Part shown: in pieces, positions 8,951 to 17,780 of the stretch
Position numbering within the stretch: position 1 is the first letter of the stretch
Layout: every line of letters begins with the position of its first letter
Assembly: GCF_010095445.2 (NCBI RefSeq)
Contig: NZ_WFGV02000042.1
Location: 1 to 54,268, forward strand
DNA length: 54,268 nucleotides
Source: Pseudomonas sp. TNT3
GTDB taxonomy: Bacteria > Pseudomonadota > Gammaproteobacteria > Pseudomonadales > Pseudomonadaceae
Direction of reading: 5' to 3'
Translations under genes and position numbers: made by a program
Notes under the pieces: model-generated
Databases searched by the model: none
What the model was told of the DNA's origin: nothing
Seen by the model: only the letters and a program-made list of their open reading frames with translations

Positions 8951-9025
8951 AGTCGACCTCGTAAAACATGGCCGCAGGTTAGCGTAGGGTGGGAAAATTC
9001 GCACCTTTGTTTCGCCCGTACCGAT

Positions 9026-9124
9026 GCCATCGCCAGCAGGCTGGCTCCCACAGTGGATTTGAGTAAGCTTCCAAATCGAGAGTCCAGCCCATTACCTTGT
9101 GGGAGCTAGCCTGCTGGCGATGGC
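9026..9124. repeat. REP-type inverted repeat
   Basis: Arms GCCATCGCCAGCAGGCTGGC (from 9026) and its near complement ending at 9124 enclose about 43 bases. It is a different sequence variant (GCCAGCAGG) from the GCGAGCA type seen elsewhere. It separates the starts of mpl from the end of the regulator gene. Confidence 0.82.
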
Positions 9125-9135
9125 CGCGCCACGGT

Positions 9136-11049
9136 TTATCGGGCGATACCGTGTTTACGCAGCTTGCGGTAAAGCGTATTGCGACTCACCCCTAGCTGTT
9201 CAGCCGTATGCGTCATATGCCATCTCGTCTGTTCCAGTGCATTGAGTAACGCCAGCCGCTCGGCGTCTTCAAGGGGATGGTCCGATGCCACGTCGTCTGC
9301 AACAACCGGTGTCGGGCGAACCTGCCGAATCATCACAGGCAAATCGTCCAGACCGATTCGTCCGCCGTCACACAACGCAGCCAGCGTGCGCAGCACGTTA
9401 CGTAACTGCCGAACGTTACCGGGCCAGGCGAAATCCAGCAGCGCCTGTCGCGCCAGTCCGTCGATGACCACCGTTTCCCCGCCAGTTTCTTCCGCCAGCA
9501 AAAAGTCGAGTAATTCTGATTTATCGGTTCGCTCGCGCAACGCCGGCAACGCGACCTCCAGCCCATTGAGCCGGTAATACAAATCCTCGCGGAAACTGCC
9601 GTCCTGCACCCGCTCCATCAAATTGCGGTGAGTGGCGCTGATGATCCGCACGTTAACTGACTCCGGCTCACCACCGATCGGCACCACCTGCCGGTCTTCC
9701 AGCACTCGTAACAGCCGCGTTTGCATGGCCAGCGGCATGTCGCCGATTTCATCGAGGAACAGCGTGCCGCCATCGGCCTGCTGCAACTTGCCGCGCATGC
9801 CTTCCTTGCGTGCGCCCGTGAAGCTGCCGCCGCGGTAACCGAACAATTCACTCTCGATAAGGCTTTCCGGAATGGCCGCGCAGTTGAGGGCCACGAACGC
9901 TTTTTCAGCCCGCTGACTGGCGTTGTGCACGGCCTTGGCGAACGCTTCCTTGCCGGAGCCGGTTTCGCCATTGATCAACAGCGGCACGTCCCGCTCGAAG
10001 ACTCGCAAGGATTTTCGGAAGTCTTCCTGCAGCGATGCATCGCCAAGACAAATGCCAGACAAACGTGGACGGTCGGCAATGATCGGACGCTGTACCACAG
10101 GCACCGGAATGCTGCGGGGTTGTCCGCGCAGCAACGCGAATAGGTGCCGCCCGTCACGCGTGCGCAACGGCCAACTCGCACTGGCGTTGATGCTGGCGCG
10201 GCCGAGAAGTTCATCTAGCGAGCAGTCGAAAAACGCCTCGACCGGCTTGCCCAGCAGTCCGCCACGTACATGCCCCAACAGATTCAAGGCACTTTGGTTG
10301 ACGGCGCTGATCCGCCCTTCCCCGTCGAACGCCAGCAACCCTTCGCTGAACAGCCCGACGGATTCGGCCTGCAGGTGAAAACGCAGCAACCATTGGTTGT
10401 CGAAGTAGCGCAGGAAATAGCAGCTTTCGATCATTTTCGCCGAAAGATTGACCAGGGCCATGGTATGGAACTGGCTCTGGCGCGAGACGTCGTGACGCGC
10501 GGAAGATACGTCCAGCACGGCCAGCAGTTCGCCATGCGGATCGAAGACCGGGCTGGCCGAACAGGTCAAACCGGTGTGGCGACCACGAAAGTGTTCGTCC
10601 TGGTGAATGGTCAGTGACTGCCGCTCCACCAGGCAGGTGCCGATACCATTGGTGCCTTCGCAGGCTTCGCTCCAGTCGGCGCCCAGCCACAGGCCGGCGC
10701 GTTCGAAAATCTTCCGCTCGGTGGGGGCCGTGACGCAATTGAGGATGACGCCGCGAGCGTCGGTCAGCAGCACCGCATGTCCGGCGCCGGAAAGTTGCTG
10801 ATGGAGACTGGTCATTTCAGTGCCGGCAATTTGCAGCACTTGCTGCAAACGTTCGCGGCTTTCCAGGACGCGGCCGTGTTCCAGCACGGTCGGCGCAATC
10901 GTCAAGGCCGGGTCGAGGTGATAATCCTCAAGACAACGCAGCCAGGAACGGGCGATGGACGGGTCACTGCCAGGACCGCGCAGACGGGATTTCCCCTGGG
11001 TCACGGTCAAGACTTGCTGGGCATGGCGACTTAAATGGTTGTCGTGCAT
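9136..11049 (-). CDS. eatR: Sigma-54 enhancer-binding regulator of ethanolamine catabolism (EatR/AcoR type)
   Basis: This 637-residue activator has a GAF-type sensory part (about 75-210), a PAS-like part (about 230-300), a sigma-54 AAA+ domain and a C-terminal Fis helix-turn-helix (VSRNTLYRKLRKHG). The Walker A motif is GETGSGKE at 361-368 and Walker B is GGTLFLDEIGD near 428-438. The sigma-54-contacting loop reads GSFTGA rather than GAFTGA (408-413). The gene diverges from the aldehyde dehydrogenase-permease-eutBC operon, which has a -24/-12 promoter. It therefore most likely corresponds to EatR (PA4021), the reported RpoN-dependent activator of ethanolamine use. The start at 11049 has GGGAGAAG upstream. 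Confidence 0.88.
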   Translation of the reverse strand: MHDNHLSRHAQQVLTVTQGKSRLRGPGSDPSIARSWLRCLEDYHLDPALTIAPTVLEHGRVLESRERLQQVLQIAGTEMTSLHQQLSGAGHAVLLTDARGVILNCVTAPTERKIFERAGLWLGADWSEACEGTNGIGTCLVERQSLTIHQDEHFRGRHTGLTCSASPVFDPHGELLAVLDVSSARHDVSRQSQFHTMALVNLSAKMIESCYFLRYFDNQWLLRFHLQAESVGLFSEGLLAFDGEGRISAVNQSALNLLGHVRGGLLGKPVEAFFDCSLDELLGRASINASASWPLRTRDGRHLFALLRGQPRSIPVPVVQRPIIADRPRLSGICLGDASLQEDFRKSLRVFERDVPLLINGETGSGKEAFAKAVHNASQRAEKAFVALNCAAIPESLIESELFGYRGGSFTGARKEGMRGKLQQADGGTLFLDEIGDMPLAMQTRLLRVLEDRQVVPIGGEPESVNVRIISATHRNLMERVQDGSFREDLYYRLNGLEVALPALRERTDKSELLDFLLAEETGGETVVIDGLARQALLDFAWPGNVRQLRNVLRTLAALCDGGRIGLDDLPVMIRQVRPTPVVADDVASDHPLEDAERLALLNALEQTRWHMTHTAEQLGVSRNTLYRKLRKHGIAR

Positions 11050-11087
11050 TTTGTTGTTCTTCTCCCTGCCGGGTCTGGTTCGCCCCG

Positions 11088-11206
11088 TGTAGCAGCTGCC
11101 GTGGCTGCATTCGGCTGCGGAGCAGTCGTAAAACCGTATTCGATATTTACATGCCAAACCGAGGCAATCGCTTCGCACTCGAACGCAGCCTTCGGCAACT
11201 GCTACA
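11088..11206. repeat. Long imperfect inverted repeat upstream of eatR
   Basis: TGTAGCAGCTGCCG at 11088-11101 faces CGGCAACTGCTACA at 11193-11206. A similar pair occurs at 20887-20949, so this is a dispersed repeat family distinct from the REP elements. It fills most of the first half of the 422-base divergent gap between eatR and the aldehyde dehydrogenase gene. Confidence 0.65.
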
Positions 11207-11288
11207 GACAACGTGTGGCCGAGCATCCTCCAGCCCGGCGAGTATTGCAATGCTCGCAAGACTGCCTGGTCACACACTGCGCCACAAC

Positions 11289-11317
11289 CGGTACAAACTG
11301 TCACACGGGCTGTACCG
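11289..11317. promoter_or_regulatory. Candidate upstream activator site for EatR
   Basis: CGGTACA at 11289-11295 and TGTACCG at 11311-11317 form a perfect inverted pair, with TGTCAC words between and after them. It lies about 90 bases before the -24/-12 promoter, a normal distance for a sigma-54 enhancer. Binding by EatR is inferred. Confidence 0.45.
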
Positions 11318-11391
11318 ATACCGTCACAGACGCCGCCCGCCCGTCCGACTGAAACCCGGTAATCCCTTGATTTGACTGACCTCAAAGGCAG

Positions 11392-11407
11392 TGGCCCGAC
11401 CTTTGCT
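11392..11407 (+). promoter_or_regulatory. Sigma-54 (-24/-12) promoter of the ethanolamine operon
   Basis: TGGCCCGACCTTTGCT fits the RpoN consensus TGGCACG-N4-TTGCW closely, with the invariant GG and GC twelve bases apart (11393 and 11405). It lies 65 bases before the aldehyde dehydrogenase ATG and next to a sigma-54 activator gene. Confidence 0.85.
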
Positions 11408-11471
11408 CTACGCTTATAACAAGCGCACATGCGCTCTCCCTTATAAGCACAAAAGCCAAGGAGAAATCACT

Positions 11472-12992
11472 ATGCGTTACGCTCACCCCGGTACTGAAGG
11501 CGCTATCGTTTCGTTTAAAAGCAAATACGGTAACTACATCGGCGGCGAGTTCGTCGCGCCTGTTAAAGGTCAGTACTTCACCAACACTTCGCCAGTGAAT
11601 GGCCAACCCATTGCCGAATTCCCACGCTCCACGGCCGAAGACATCGACAAAGCCCTGGACGCTGCCCACGCCGCCGCCGACGCCTGGGGCAGTACTTCTG
11701 TCCAGGCACGCTCGCTGGTGCTGCTGAAGATTGCCGATCGTATCGAGCAGAACCTGGAACTGCTGGCGATCACCGAATCCTGGGACAACGGCAAAGCCGT
11801 TCGCGAAACCCTGAATGCCGACATCCCGCTGGCTGCCGACCACTTCCGCTACTTCGCCGGTTGCATCCGTGCTCAGGAAGGCAGTGCCGCCGAGATCGAT
11901 GGCAACACTGTGGCCTATCACATTCATGAACCGCTGGGCGTGGTCGGTCAGATCATTCCGTGGAACTTCCCGATCCTGATGGCGGCCTGGAAACTCGCCC
12001 CGGCGCTGGCCGCCGGTAACTGCGTGGTGCTCAAGCCTGCCGAGCAAACGCCGCTGGGCATCACCGTGCTGATGGAACTGATCGGCGACCTGCTGCCGCC
12101 GGGCGTGCTCAACGTGGTGCAAGGCTATGGCAAAGAGGCCGGCGAGGCGCTGGCCACCAGCAAACGCATCGCCAAGATCGCGTTTACAGGTTCCACTCCG
12201 GTGGGCTCGCACATCATGAAATGCGCTGCCGAAAACATCATTCCGTCCACCGTGGAGCTGGGTGGCAAGTCGCCGAACATCTTCTTCGCCGACATCATGC
12301 AGGCTGAAGAAACCTTCATCGAAAAAGCCGCCGAAGGCTTGGTATTGGCGTTCTTCAACCAGGGCGAGGTTTGCACCTGTCCTTCCCGCGCACTCGTGCA
12401 AGAGTCGATCTACGACGACTTCATGAAAGTGGTGATGAAGAAGGTCCTGTCGATCAAACGTGGCGACCCGCTGGACACCGACACCATGGTCGGCGCCCAG
12501 GCGTCCGAGCAGCAATTCGACAAAATCCTTTCGTACCTGGAAATCGCCAAGGGCGAAGGCGCCGAGCTGCTGACGGGCGGCAAGGTCGAAAAACTCGAGG
12601 GCAACCTGTCGACCGGGTATTACATCCAGCCGACCCTGCTCAAGGGCACCAACAAAATGCGCGTGTTCCAGGAAGAAATCTTTGGCCCGGTGGTGAGCAT
12701 CACCACCTTCAAGGACGAAGCCGAAGCCCTGGCCATCGCCAACGACACCGAGTTCGGCCTGGGTGCCGGCCTCTGGACCCGCGACATCAACCGCGCCTAC
12801 CGCATGGGCCGCGCCATCAAGGCCGGTCGCGTCTGGACCAACTGCTATCACCTGTACCCGGCGCACGCCGCGTTCGGTGGTTACAAGAAGTCCGGCGTCG
12901 GTCGTGAAACCCACAAAATGATGCTCGATCACTATCAGCAGACCAAAAACCTGCTGGTGAGCTACGACATCAATCCGCTGGGCTTCTTCTAA
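11472..12992 (+). CDS. NAD-dependent aldehyde dehydrogenase of ethanolamine degradation (ExaC/PA4022-like)
   Basis: This 506-residue aldehyde dehydrogenase oxidises acetaldehyde, the product of ethanolamine ammonia-lyase, to acetate. The cofactor region IIPWNFPILMAAWKLAPALA, the glutamate motif VELGGKSPN and the catalytic cysteine segment NQGEVCTCPSR (Cys 301/303) are intact. Length equals that of ExaC-type enzymes. The ATG at 11472 follows AAGGAGA, and an earlier in-frame ATG overlaps the promoter. It is first in an operon with the permease and eutBC and is preceded by a sigma-54 promoter. PA4022 at this position in P. aeruginosa has also been studied as a hydrazone dehydrogenase, so I leave the symbol open. 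Confidence 0.92.
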   Translation: MRYAHPGTEGAIVSFKSKYGNYIGGEFVAPVKGQYFTNTSPVNGQPIAEFPRSTAEDIDKALDAAHAAADAWGSTSVQARSLVLLKIADRIEQNLELLAITESWDNGKAVRETLNADIPLAADHFRYFAGCIRAQEGSAAEIDGNTVAYHIHEPLGVVGQIIPWNFPILMAAWKLAPALAAGNCVVLKPAEQTPLGITVLMELIGDLLPPGVLNVVQGYGKEAGEALATSKRIAKIAFTGSTPVGSHIMKCAAENIIPSTVELGGKSPNIFFADIMQAEETFIEKAAEGLVLAFFNQGEVCTCPSRALVQESIYDDFMKVVMKKVLSIKRGDPLDTDTMVGAQASEQQFDKILSYLEIAKGEGAELLTGGKVEKLEGNLSTGYYIQPTLLKGTNKMRVFQEEIFGPVVSITTFKDEAEALAIANDTEFGLGAGLWTRDINRAYRMGRAIKAGRVWTNCYHLYPAHAAFGGYKKSGVGRETHKMMLDHYQQTKNLLVSYDINPLGFF

Positions 12993-12997
12993 ACGTC

Positions 12998-13112
12998 TGC
13001 CACGAGCAGGCCTCCTCTCCTACGGGGGAGCGGCGGTGCGACGATTCGACTTGCTCGCGATAGCGCTCGTTCCTTCAACACTCAAGTGAATGACAAACCG
13101 CATTCGCGAGCA
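12998..13112. repeat. Degenerate REP-type repeat
   Basis: Words TTGCTCGCGATAGCG and ATTCGCGAGCA face each other, with the CGGTGCGACGATTCGAC linker that also occurs inside the 6.6-kb REP. It sits inside the operon between the dehydrogenase and permease genes, where it could stabilise or separate transcripts. Confidence 0.6.
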
Positions 13113-13188
13113 CGTTCGCGCCCGTAAGGGAGCCTTCGCACTACCCGGCAACTTGGCCGGCCAAAACAATAAAAACAGGTGAACTCTT

Positions 13189-14637
13189 ATGCCCAGCGAA
13201 CCTACGCCCGCTCCGGCGGCCGGCTCCTCTGTCGACTTCGAAAAAGTCGGCTCCGATTATTTCCAGCAACGTGAATTGAAAAAAGGTGCAGCAGGCTGGG
13301 TCCTGCTGGTGGGCCTGGGGGTGGCTTATGTCATTTCCGGCGACTACGCGGGGTGGAACTTCGGCCTGGCCCAAGGTGGCTGGGGCGGGATGTTTCTTGC
13401 CACGCTGCTGATGGCGACCATGTACTTGTGCATGTGTTTTTCCCTTGCTGAATTGTCCTCCATGATTCCCACCGCGGGTGGCGGCTACGGTTTTGCCCGG
13501 AGCGCCTTCGGCCCCTGGGGCGGATTTCTGACCGGGACGGCGATCCTGATCGAATACGCCATCGCCCCGGCAGCGATTGCCGTGTTTATCGGTGCCTACT
13601 GCGAGTCGTTGTTCGGCATCGGTGGCTGGATGATCTACCTGGCCTTCTACATCATCTTTATCGGCATCCACATATTCGGTGTCGGCGAAGCGCTGAAACT
13701 GATGTTCGTCATCACCGCCGTTGCCGCCCTGGCACTGGCCGTTTTCCTGGTGTCGATGGTGCCGCACTTCAACGTCGCCAACCTGCTGGACATCCCGGTC
13801 ACCGAGGCCAAGGGCGCGAGCAGCTTCCTGCCGTTTGGCTATGTCGGCGTGTGGGCAGCCATTCCTTACGCGATCTGGTTCTTCCTGGCTGTCGAAGGCG
13901 TGCCACTGGCCGCGGAAGAAACCAAAAACCCGAAACGCGACCTGCCTCGCGGCCTGATCGGCGCCATGCTGGTGCTGGTGAGTTTTGCGCTGCTGATTCT
14001 GGTGATCGGGCCCGGTGCGGCTGGCGCCAATGCACTGCTGACATCCGGCAACCCGCTGGTTGAAGCATTGAGCAAAGCCTATGGCGGCTCGACCTGGATG
14101 GGCAGCTTCGTCAATCTCGTGGGCCTGGCGGGCCTGATCGCCAGTTTCTTCTCGATCATCTACGCCTACTCACGGCAGATCTTTGCCTTGTCCCGCGCCG
14201 GCTATCTGCCGCGCAAACTGTCGGAAACCAACAAAAGCAAGGCGCCGGTGCTGGCGTTGATCATTCCCGGGATCATCGGTTTCGGGTTGTCGCTGACCGG
14301 TCAGGGCGACTTGCTTATTCTGGTGGCCGTGTTCGGCGCAACCATTTCCTACGTCCTGATGATGGCCGCGCACATTACGCTGCGTATTCGTCGCCCCAAA
14401 ATGGATCGGCCTTACCGTACACCGGGCGGCATCTTCACTTCTGGTGTAGCGTTGGTATTGGCGTGCATCGCTGTCGTGGCAGGATTTCTGGTGGATCCGC
14501 GAGTGGTGATTGGTGCAGCGGTCATCTATGGAGTGTTAATTGCTTACTTCGCTTTCTACAGTCGGCATCACTTGGTAGCAGGCACGCCCGAAGAAGAGTT
14601 CGCGGCGATTCAGGCCGCTGAAAAAGCCTTGCACTAA
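13189..14637 (+). CDS. eat: Ethanolamine permease (APC superfamily)
   Basis: This 482-residue inner-membrane transporter has about twelve hydrophobic segments. The cytoplasmic N-terminal arm (DYFQQRELKKGAAGWVLL) and the loop EETKNPKRDLPRGLIGAM are typical of amino acid-polyamine-organocation carriers, and in particular of the bacterial ethanolamine permease. Its place between the dehydrogenase and eutBC supports ethanolamine import. AACAGGTG lies upstream of the ATG. The 197-base gap to the previous gene contains only a degenerate REP. Confidence 0.93.
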   Translation: MPSEPTPAPAAGSSVDFEKVGSDYFQQRELKKGAAGWVLLVGLGVAYVISGDYAGWNFGLAQGGWGGMFLATLLMATMYLCMCFSLAELSSMIPTAGGGYGFARSAFGPWGGFLTGTAILIEYAIAPAAIAVFIGAYCESLFGIGGWMIYLAFYIIFIGIHIFGVGEALKLMFVITAVAALALAVFLVSMVPHFNVANLLDIPVTEAKGASSFLPFGYVGVWAAIPYAIWFFLAVEGVPLAAEETKNPKRDLPRGLIGAMLVLVSFALLILVIGPGAAGANALLTSGNPLVEALSKAYGGSTWMGSFVNLVGLAGLIASFFSIIYAYSRQIFALSRAGYLPRKLSETNKSKAPVLALIIPGIIGFGLSLTGQGDLLILVAVFGATISYVLMMAAHITLRIRRPKMDRPYRTPGGIFTSGVALVLACIAVVAGFLVDPRVVIGAAVIYGVLIAYFAFYSRHHLVAGTPEEEFAAIQAAEKALH

Positions 14638-14688
14638 CAGCCGCAAATCACGGCGCAGGCCTGGTCTGCGCCGTCACGGAGAATCTGT

Positions 14689-16083
14689 ATGGCTAGTTTT
14701 GCTCACACGGTCGGCAACCAGACCTATCGCTTCGAGAGCCTCAAGGACGTCATGGCCAAGGCCAGCCCTGCGCGGTCCGGGGATTTCCTGGCAGGTGTCG
14801 CCGCCCTCAACGATGGTGAACGGGTGGCCGCGCAGATGGCCCTGGCTGACATACCGCTGAGTCATTTCCTACAGGAAGCGCTGATTCCTTACGAGGACGA
14901 TGAAGTCACCCGCCTAATCATCGACACCCACGATAAACAGGCTTTCGCCGTGGTCAGCCACCTCACCGTCGGCGGTTTTCGCGACTGGCTGCTCAGCGAT
15001 GCCGCTGATGAGCAAAGCCTGCGCGCACTCGCCCCCGGGCTGACCCCGGAAATGGTGGCCGCCGTTTCAAAGATCATGCGCGTGCAGGATCTGGTGCTGG
15101 TGGCGCAGAAAATCCGTGTGGTGACCAAGTTTCGCGGCACGATGGGCCTGCGCGGCCGCTTATCCACCCGTCTGCAGCCCAACCACCCCACGGATGAGCC
15201 CGCCGGCATCGCCGCGAGCATTCTTGACGGTCTGTTGTACGGCAACGGCGATGCAATGATCGGCATCAACCCGGCCACCGACAGCATCGCCTCGATCTGC
15301 GCGATGCTGGAAATGCTCGATGCCGTCATCCAGCGCTACGACATTCCTACACAGGCTTGCGTGCTGACTCACGTCACGACGTCCATCGAAGCGGTGAACC
15401 GCGGCGTGCCACTGGACCTGGTGTTCCAGTCCATCGCGGGCACCGAAGCGGCCAACGCCAGTTTCGGCATCAACCTGAACATACTTCAGGAAGGCTACGA
15501 CGCGGGGTTGAGCCTGAATCGCGGCACCCTGGGCCAGAACCTGATGTATTTCGAGACGGGCCAGGGCAGCGCCTTGTCCGCCAACGCCCACCATGGCATT
15601 GATCAACAGACCTGCGAAACCCGAGCCTACGCCGTCGCGCGACATTTCAAACCGTTTCTGGTGAATACCGTCGTAGGGTTTATCGGTCCCGAATACCTCT
15701 ATAACGGTAAACAGATCATCCGCGCCGGCCTTGAAGACCACTTCTGCGGCAAGTTGCTGGGTGTGCCCATGGGTTGCGATATCTGTTACACCAATCACGC
15801 CGAAGCGGACCAGGACGACATGGACACCCTGCTGACGCTGCTTGGCGTGGCCGGGATCAACTTCATCATGGGCATCCCCGGCTCCGACGACATCATGCTC
15901 AACTACCAGACCACCTCGTTCCATGACGCGCTCTATGCGCGGCAAACCCTGGGTCTGAAACCGGCGCCGGAGTTCGAGCAATGGCTGGCCAAAATGGGCA
16001 TCTTCACCCAGGCGGATGGCAAGGTTCAGTTTGGCAACAGCCTGCCGCCGGCATTCCGCCAAGCCTTGGCGCAACTGGGATGA
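14689..16083 (+). CDS. eutB: Ethanolamine ammonia-lyase large subunit
   Basis: This 464-residue catalytic subunit of the adenosylcobalamin-dependent enzyme splits ethanolamine into acetaldehyde and ammonia. The protein shows the TIM-barrel features of EutB, including the MIGINPATDS, GQGSALSANAHHG and PMGCDICYTNHAEADQDD stretches. Length is close to the enteric enzyme. It begins 51 bases after the permease gene with GGAG upstream, and its stop overlaps a possible eutC ATG. I see no carboxysome shell or reactivase genes nearby, as is usual for Pseudomonas eut loci. Confidence 0.96.
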   Translation: MASFAHTVGNQTYRFESLKDVMAKASPARSGDFLAGVAALNDGERVAAQMALADIPLSHFLQEALIPYEDDEVTRLIIDTHDKQAFAVVSHLTVGGFRDWLLSDAADEQSLRALAPGLTPEMVAAVSKIMRVQDLVLVAQKIRVVTKFRGTMGLRGRLSTRLQPNHPTDEPAGIAASILDGLLYGNGDAMIGINPATDSIASICAMLEMLDAVIQRYDIPTQACVLTHVTTSIEAVNRGVPLDLVFQSIAGTEAANASFGINLNILQEGYDAGLSLNRGTLGQNLMYFETGQGSALSANAHHGIDQQTCETRAYAVARHFKPFLVNTVVGFIGPEYLYNGKQIIRAGLEDHFCGKLLGVPMGCDICYTNHAEADQDDMDTLLTLLGVAGINFIMGIPGSDDIMLNYQTTSFHDALYARQTLGLKPAPEFEQWLAKMGIFTQADGKVQFGNSLPPAFRQALAQLG

Positions 16084-16091
16084 TCGTTGAT

Positions 16092-16916
16092 ATGGATAAA
16101 CCACCCGTCGATCCGCAAAACCCTTGGCTGGAGCTGCGCCGACTGACACCGGCGCGGATTGCACTCGGTCGAACCGGCACCAGCATGCCCACCGGTGCGC
16201 AGCTGGATTTCCAGTTTGCCCACGCCCAGGCTCGAGACGCCGTGCACCTGCCGTTCGACCATGCCGGTCTTGGCGCACAGCTGGCCGAACGCGGGCGTGA
16301 GAGCGTGCTGCTGCACAGCGCAGCCACTGATCGCAACAGCTATTTGCAGCGTCCGGATCTGGGCAGGAAGCTCAGTGACGAGTCGGCGCAGACGCTGCGA
16401 GCTTATGCACAAGCCCATCCCGGCGGGGTGGATCTGGCGATTGTCGTCGCCGACGGGTTATCGGCACTGGCGGTTCATCGCCACACGATGCCCTTTCTGG
16501 AGCGCATGGAAGAGCAGATCACGGCTGAAGGCTGGTCCGTGTCGCCGGTGATCCTGGTTGAACAGGGCCGCGTGGCCGTCGCCGACGAGATCGGCGAGCG
16601 ACTGGGCGCAAAAATGGTCGTCATCCTGATCGGCGAACGCCCCGGACTCAGCTCGCCAGACAGCCTGGGACTGTATTTCACCTACAACCCAAAGGTCGGC
16701 CTGACGGATGCCTATCGCAACTGCATCTCCAATGTCCGGCTGGAAGGGTTGAGTTATGGAATGGCGGCGCATCGTCTGCTGTATCTGATGCGTGAAGCGT
16801 GTCGGCGGCAGCTGTCAGGGGTCAATCTGAAGGACGAAGCCCAAGTGCAGACGCTGGAAACGGAGCCAGGCGTGGAGATGAAAAGTAACTTCCTGCTGAG
16901 CCCGCCCGAAGCCTGA
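16092..16916 (+). CDS. eutC: Ethanolamine ammonia-lyase small subunit
   Basis: This 274-residue EutC subunit contributes to cobalamin binding. It shows the conserved LRRLTPARIALGRTG start, the DFQFAHAQARDAVHLPFD segment and the late NPKVGLTDAYRNCISNVR motif. Two starts are possible. An ATG at 16080 overlaps the eutB stop as ATGA, and the ATG at 16092 begins at MDKPP, which I believe is the common family start. Either way it is coupled to eutB. Confidence 0.93.
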   Translation: MDKPPVDPQNPWLELRRLTPARIALGRTGTSMPTGAQLDFQFAHAQARDAVHLPFDHAGLGAQLAERGRESVLLHSAATDRNSYLQRPDLGRKLSDESAQTLRAYAQAHPGGVDLAIVVADGLSALAVHRHTMPFLERMEEQITAEGWSVSPVILVEQGRVAVADEIGERLGAKMVVILIGERPGLSSPDSLGLYFTYNPKVGLTDAYRNCISNVRLEGLSYGMAAHRLLYLMREACRRQLSGVNLKDEAQVQTLETEPGVEMKSNFLLSPPEA

Positions 16917-16923
16917 ACCGTTT

Positions 16924-16944
16924 CCGCATTGCGTTTGAATGCGG
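16924..16944 (+). terminator. Possible terminator after eutC
   Basis: CCGCATT and AATGCGG form a seven-pair hairpin with a seven-base loop eight bases after the eutC stop. It is followed only by ATTTC, so it is a weak terminator at best. Confidence 0.35.
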
Positions 16945-17035
16945 ATTTCAGGCAGGATCGACGCACGGCTGCCCGAGTGAGAACCGTTCGCCGTCAGAGC
17001 ACGTGAAGACAGCCACTTGAAGACGAGACCTATCG

Positions 17036-17497
17036 ATGCGGATTATTCAAGCGACCCTCGAACACCTGGACCTGCTGACCCCGTTGTTCGTCAAATATCG
17101 GGAGTTTTATGGCTCCCTGCCGTATCCGGACTCGTCCCGGGCGTTCCTTGAGAAACGCCTGCGCCGCAAGGAGTCGGTGATCTACCTGGCACTGTCCGAT
17201 GAGGACAACAACAGGCTGATGGGTTTTTGCCAGCTGTACCCGAGTTTTTCATCGCTTTCACTCAAACGCGTGTGGATCCTCAACGACATCTACGTTGCCG
17301 AAGATGCCCGCCGTCAACTGGTCGCCGACAACCTGATTCGTACCGCGAAAAAAATGGCCAAGGACACCAATGCCGTGCGCATGCGCGTGTCCACCAGCAG
17401 CGACAACGAAGTCGCGCAGAAAACCTACGAATCGATCGGATTCAAGGAAGACACCGAATTCAAGAACTACGTACTGCCGATCAGCGACGAGCTTTAA
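17036..17497 (+). CDS. GNAT family N-acetyltransferase
   Basis: This 153-residue protein has the GNAT fold: an N-terminal substrate part, the LNDIYVAEDARRQLVADNLIR stretch in which the usual acetyl-CoA loop is reduced, and a C-terminal SDNEVAQKTYESIGFKED block. Substrate is unknown. It holds the same place as PA4026 of P. aeruginosa, after the eut genes. The gap from eutC is 119 bases. A REP with perfect arms follows. Confidence 0.85.
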   Translation: MRIIQATLEHLDLLTPLFVKYREFYGSLPYPDSSRAFLEKRLRRKESVIYLALSDEDNNRLMGFCQLYPSFSSLSLKRVWILNDIYVAEDARRQLVADNLIRTAKKMAKDTNAVRMRVSTSSDNEVAQKTYESIGFKEDTEFKNYVLPISDEL

Positions 17498-17507
17498 GCC
17501 TCACGGT

Positions 17508-17592
17508 AGGAGCAAAGCTTGCTCGCGATAACGTTGTGTCAGCATCGGATGCGCTTAATGACACACCGCTATCGCGAGCAAGCTTTGCTCCT
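17508..17592. repeat. REP-type inverted repeat with perfect 23-base arms
   Basis: Arms at 17508-17530 and 17570-17592 are exact reverse complements built on AGGAGCAAAGCTTGCTCGCG. It follows the GNAT gene directly. Confidence 0.88.
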
Positions 17593-17780
17593 GCTGAAAA
17601 AGCAAAAAGCACCGTCCGTCTCCGCGACATCCCCCGCTACAAACTCGACGCGCTTTTCAGTTGTCTGTCCGTATAATGCCGACCTTTCCGGCTTGTAAGA
17701 AAAACTACACCCGTCTGTAGCCTTTCGCGAAGTCATCCGCACAGGCCTGCAGAGTCGGGCCGTCACCACAGGTGCTTTCC

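Noticed and set aside
11382..12932. A 516-codon minus-strand frame opposite the aldehyde dehydrogenase
   Set aside because: The dehydrogenase has all its motifs, a ribosome site and a promoter. The antisense frame is a shadow of codon bias.
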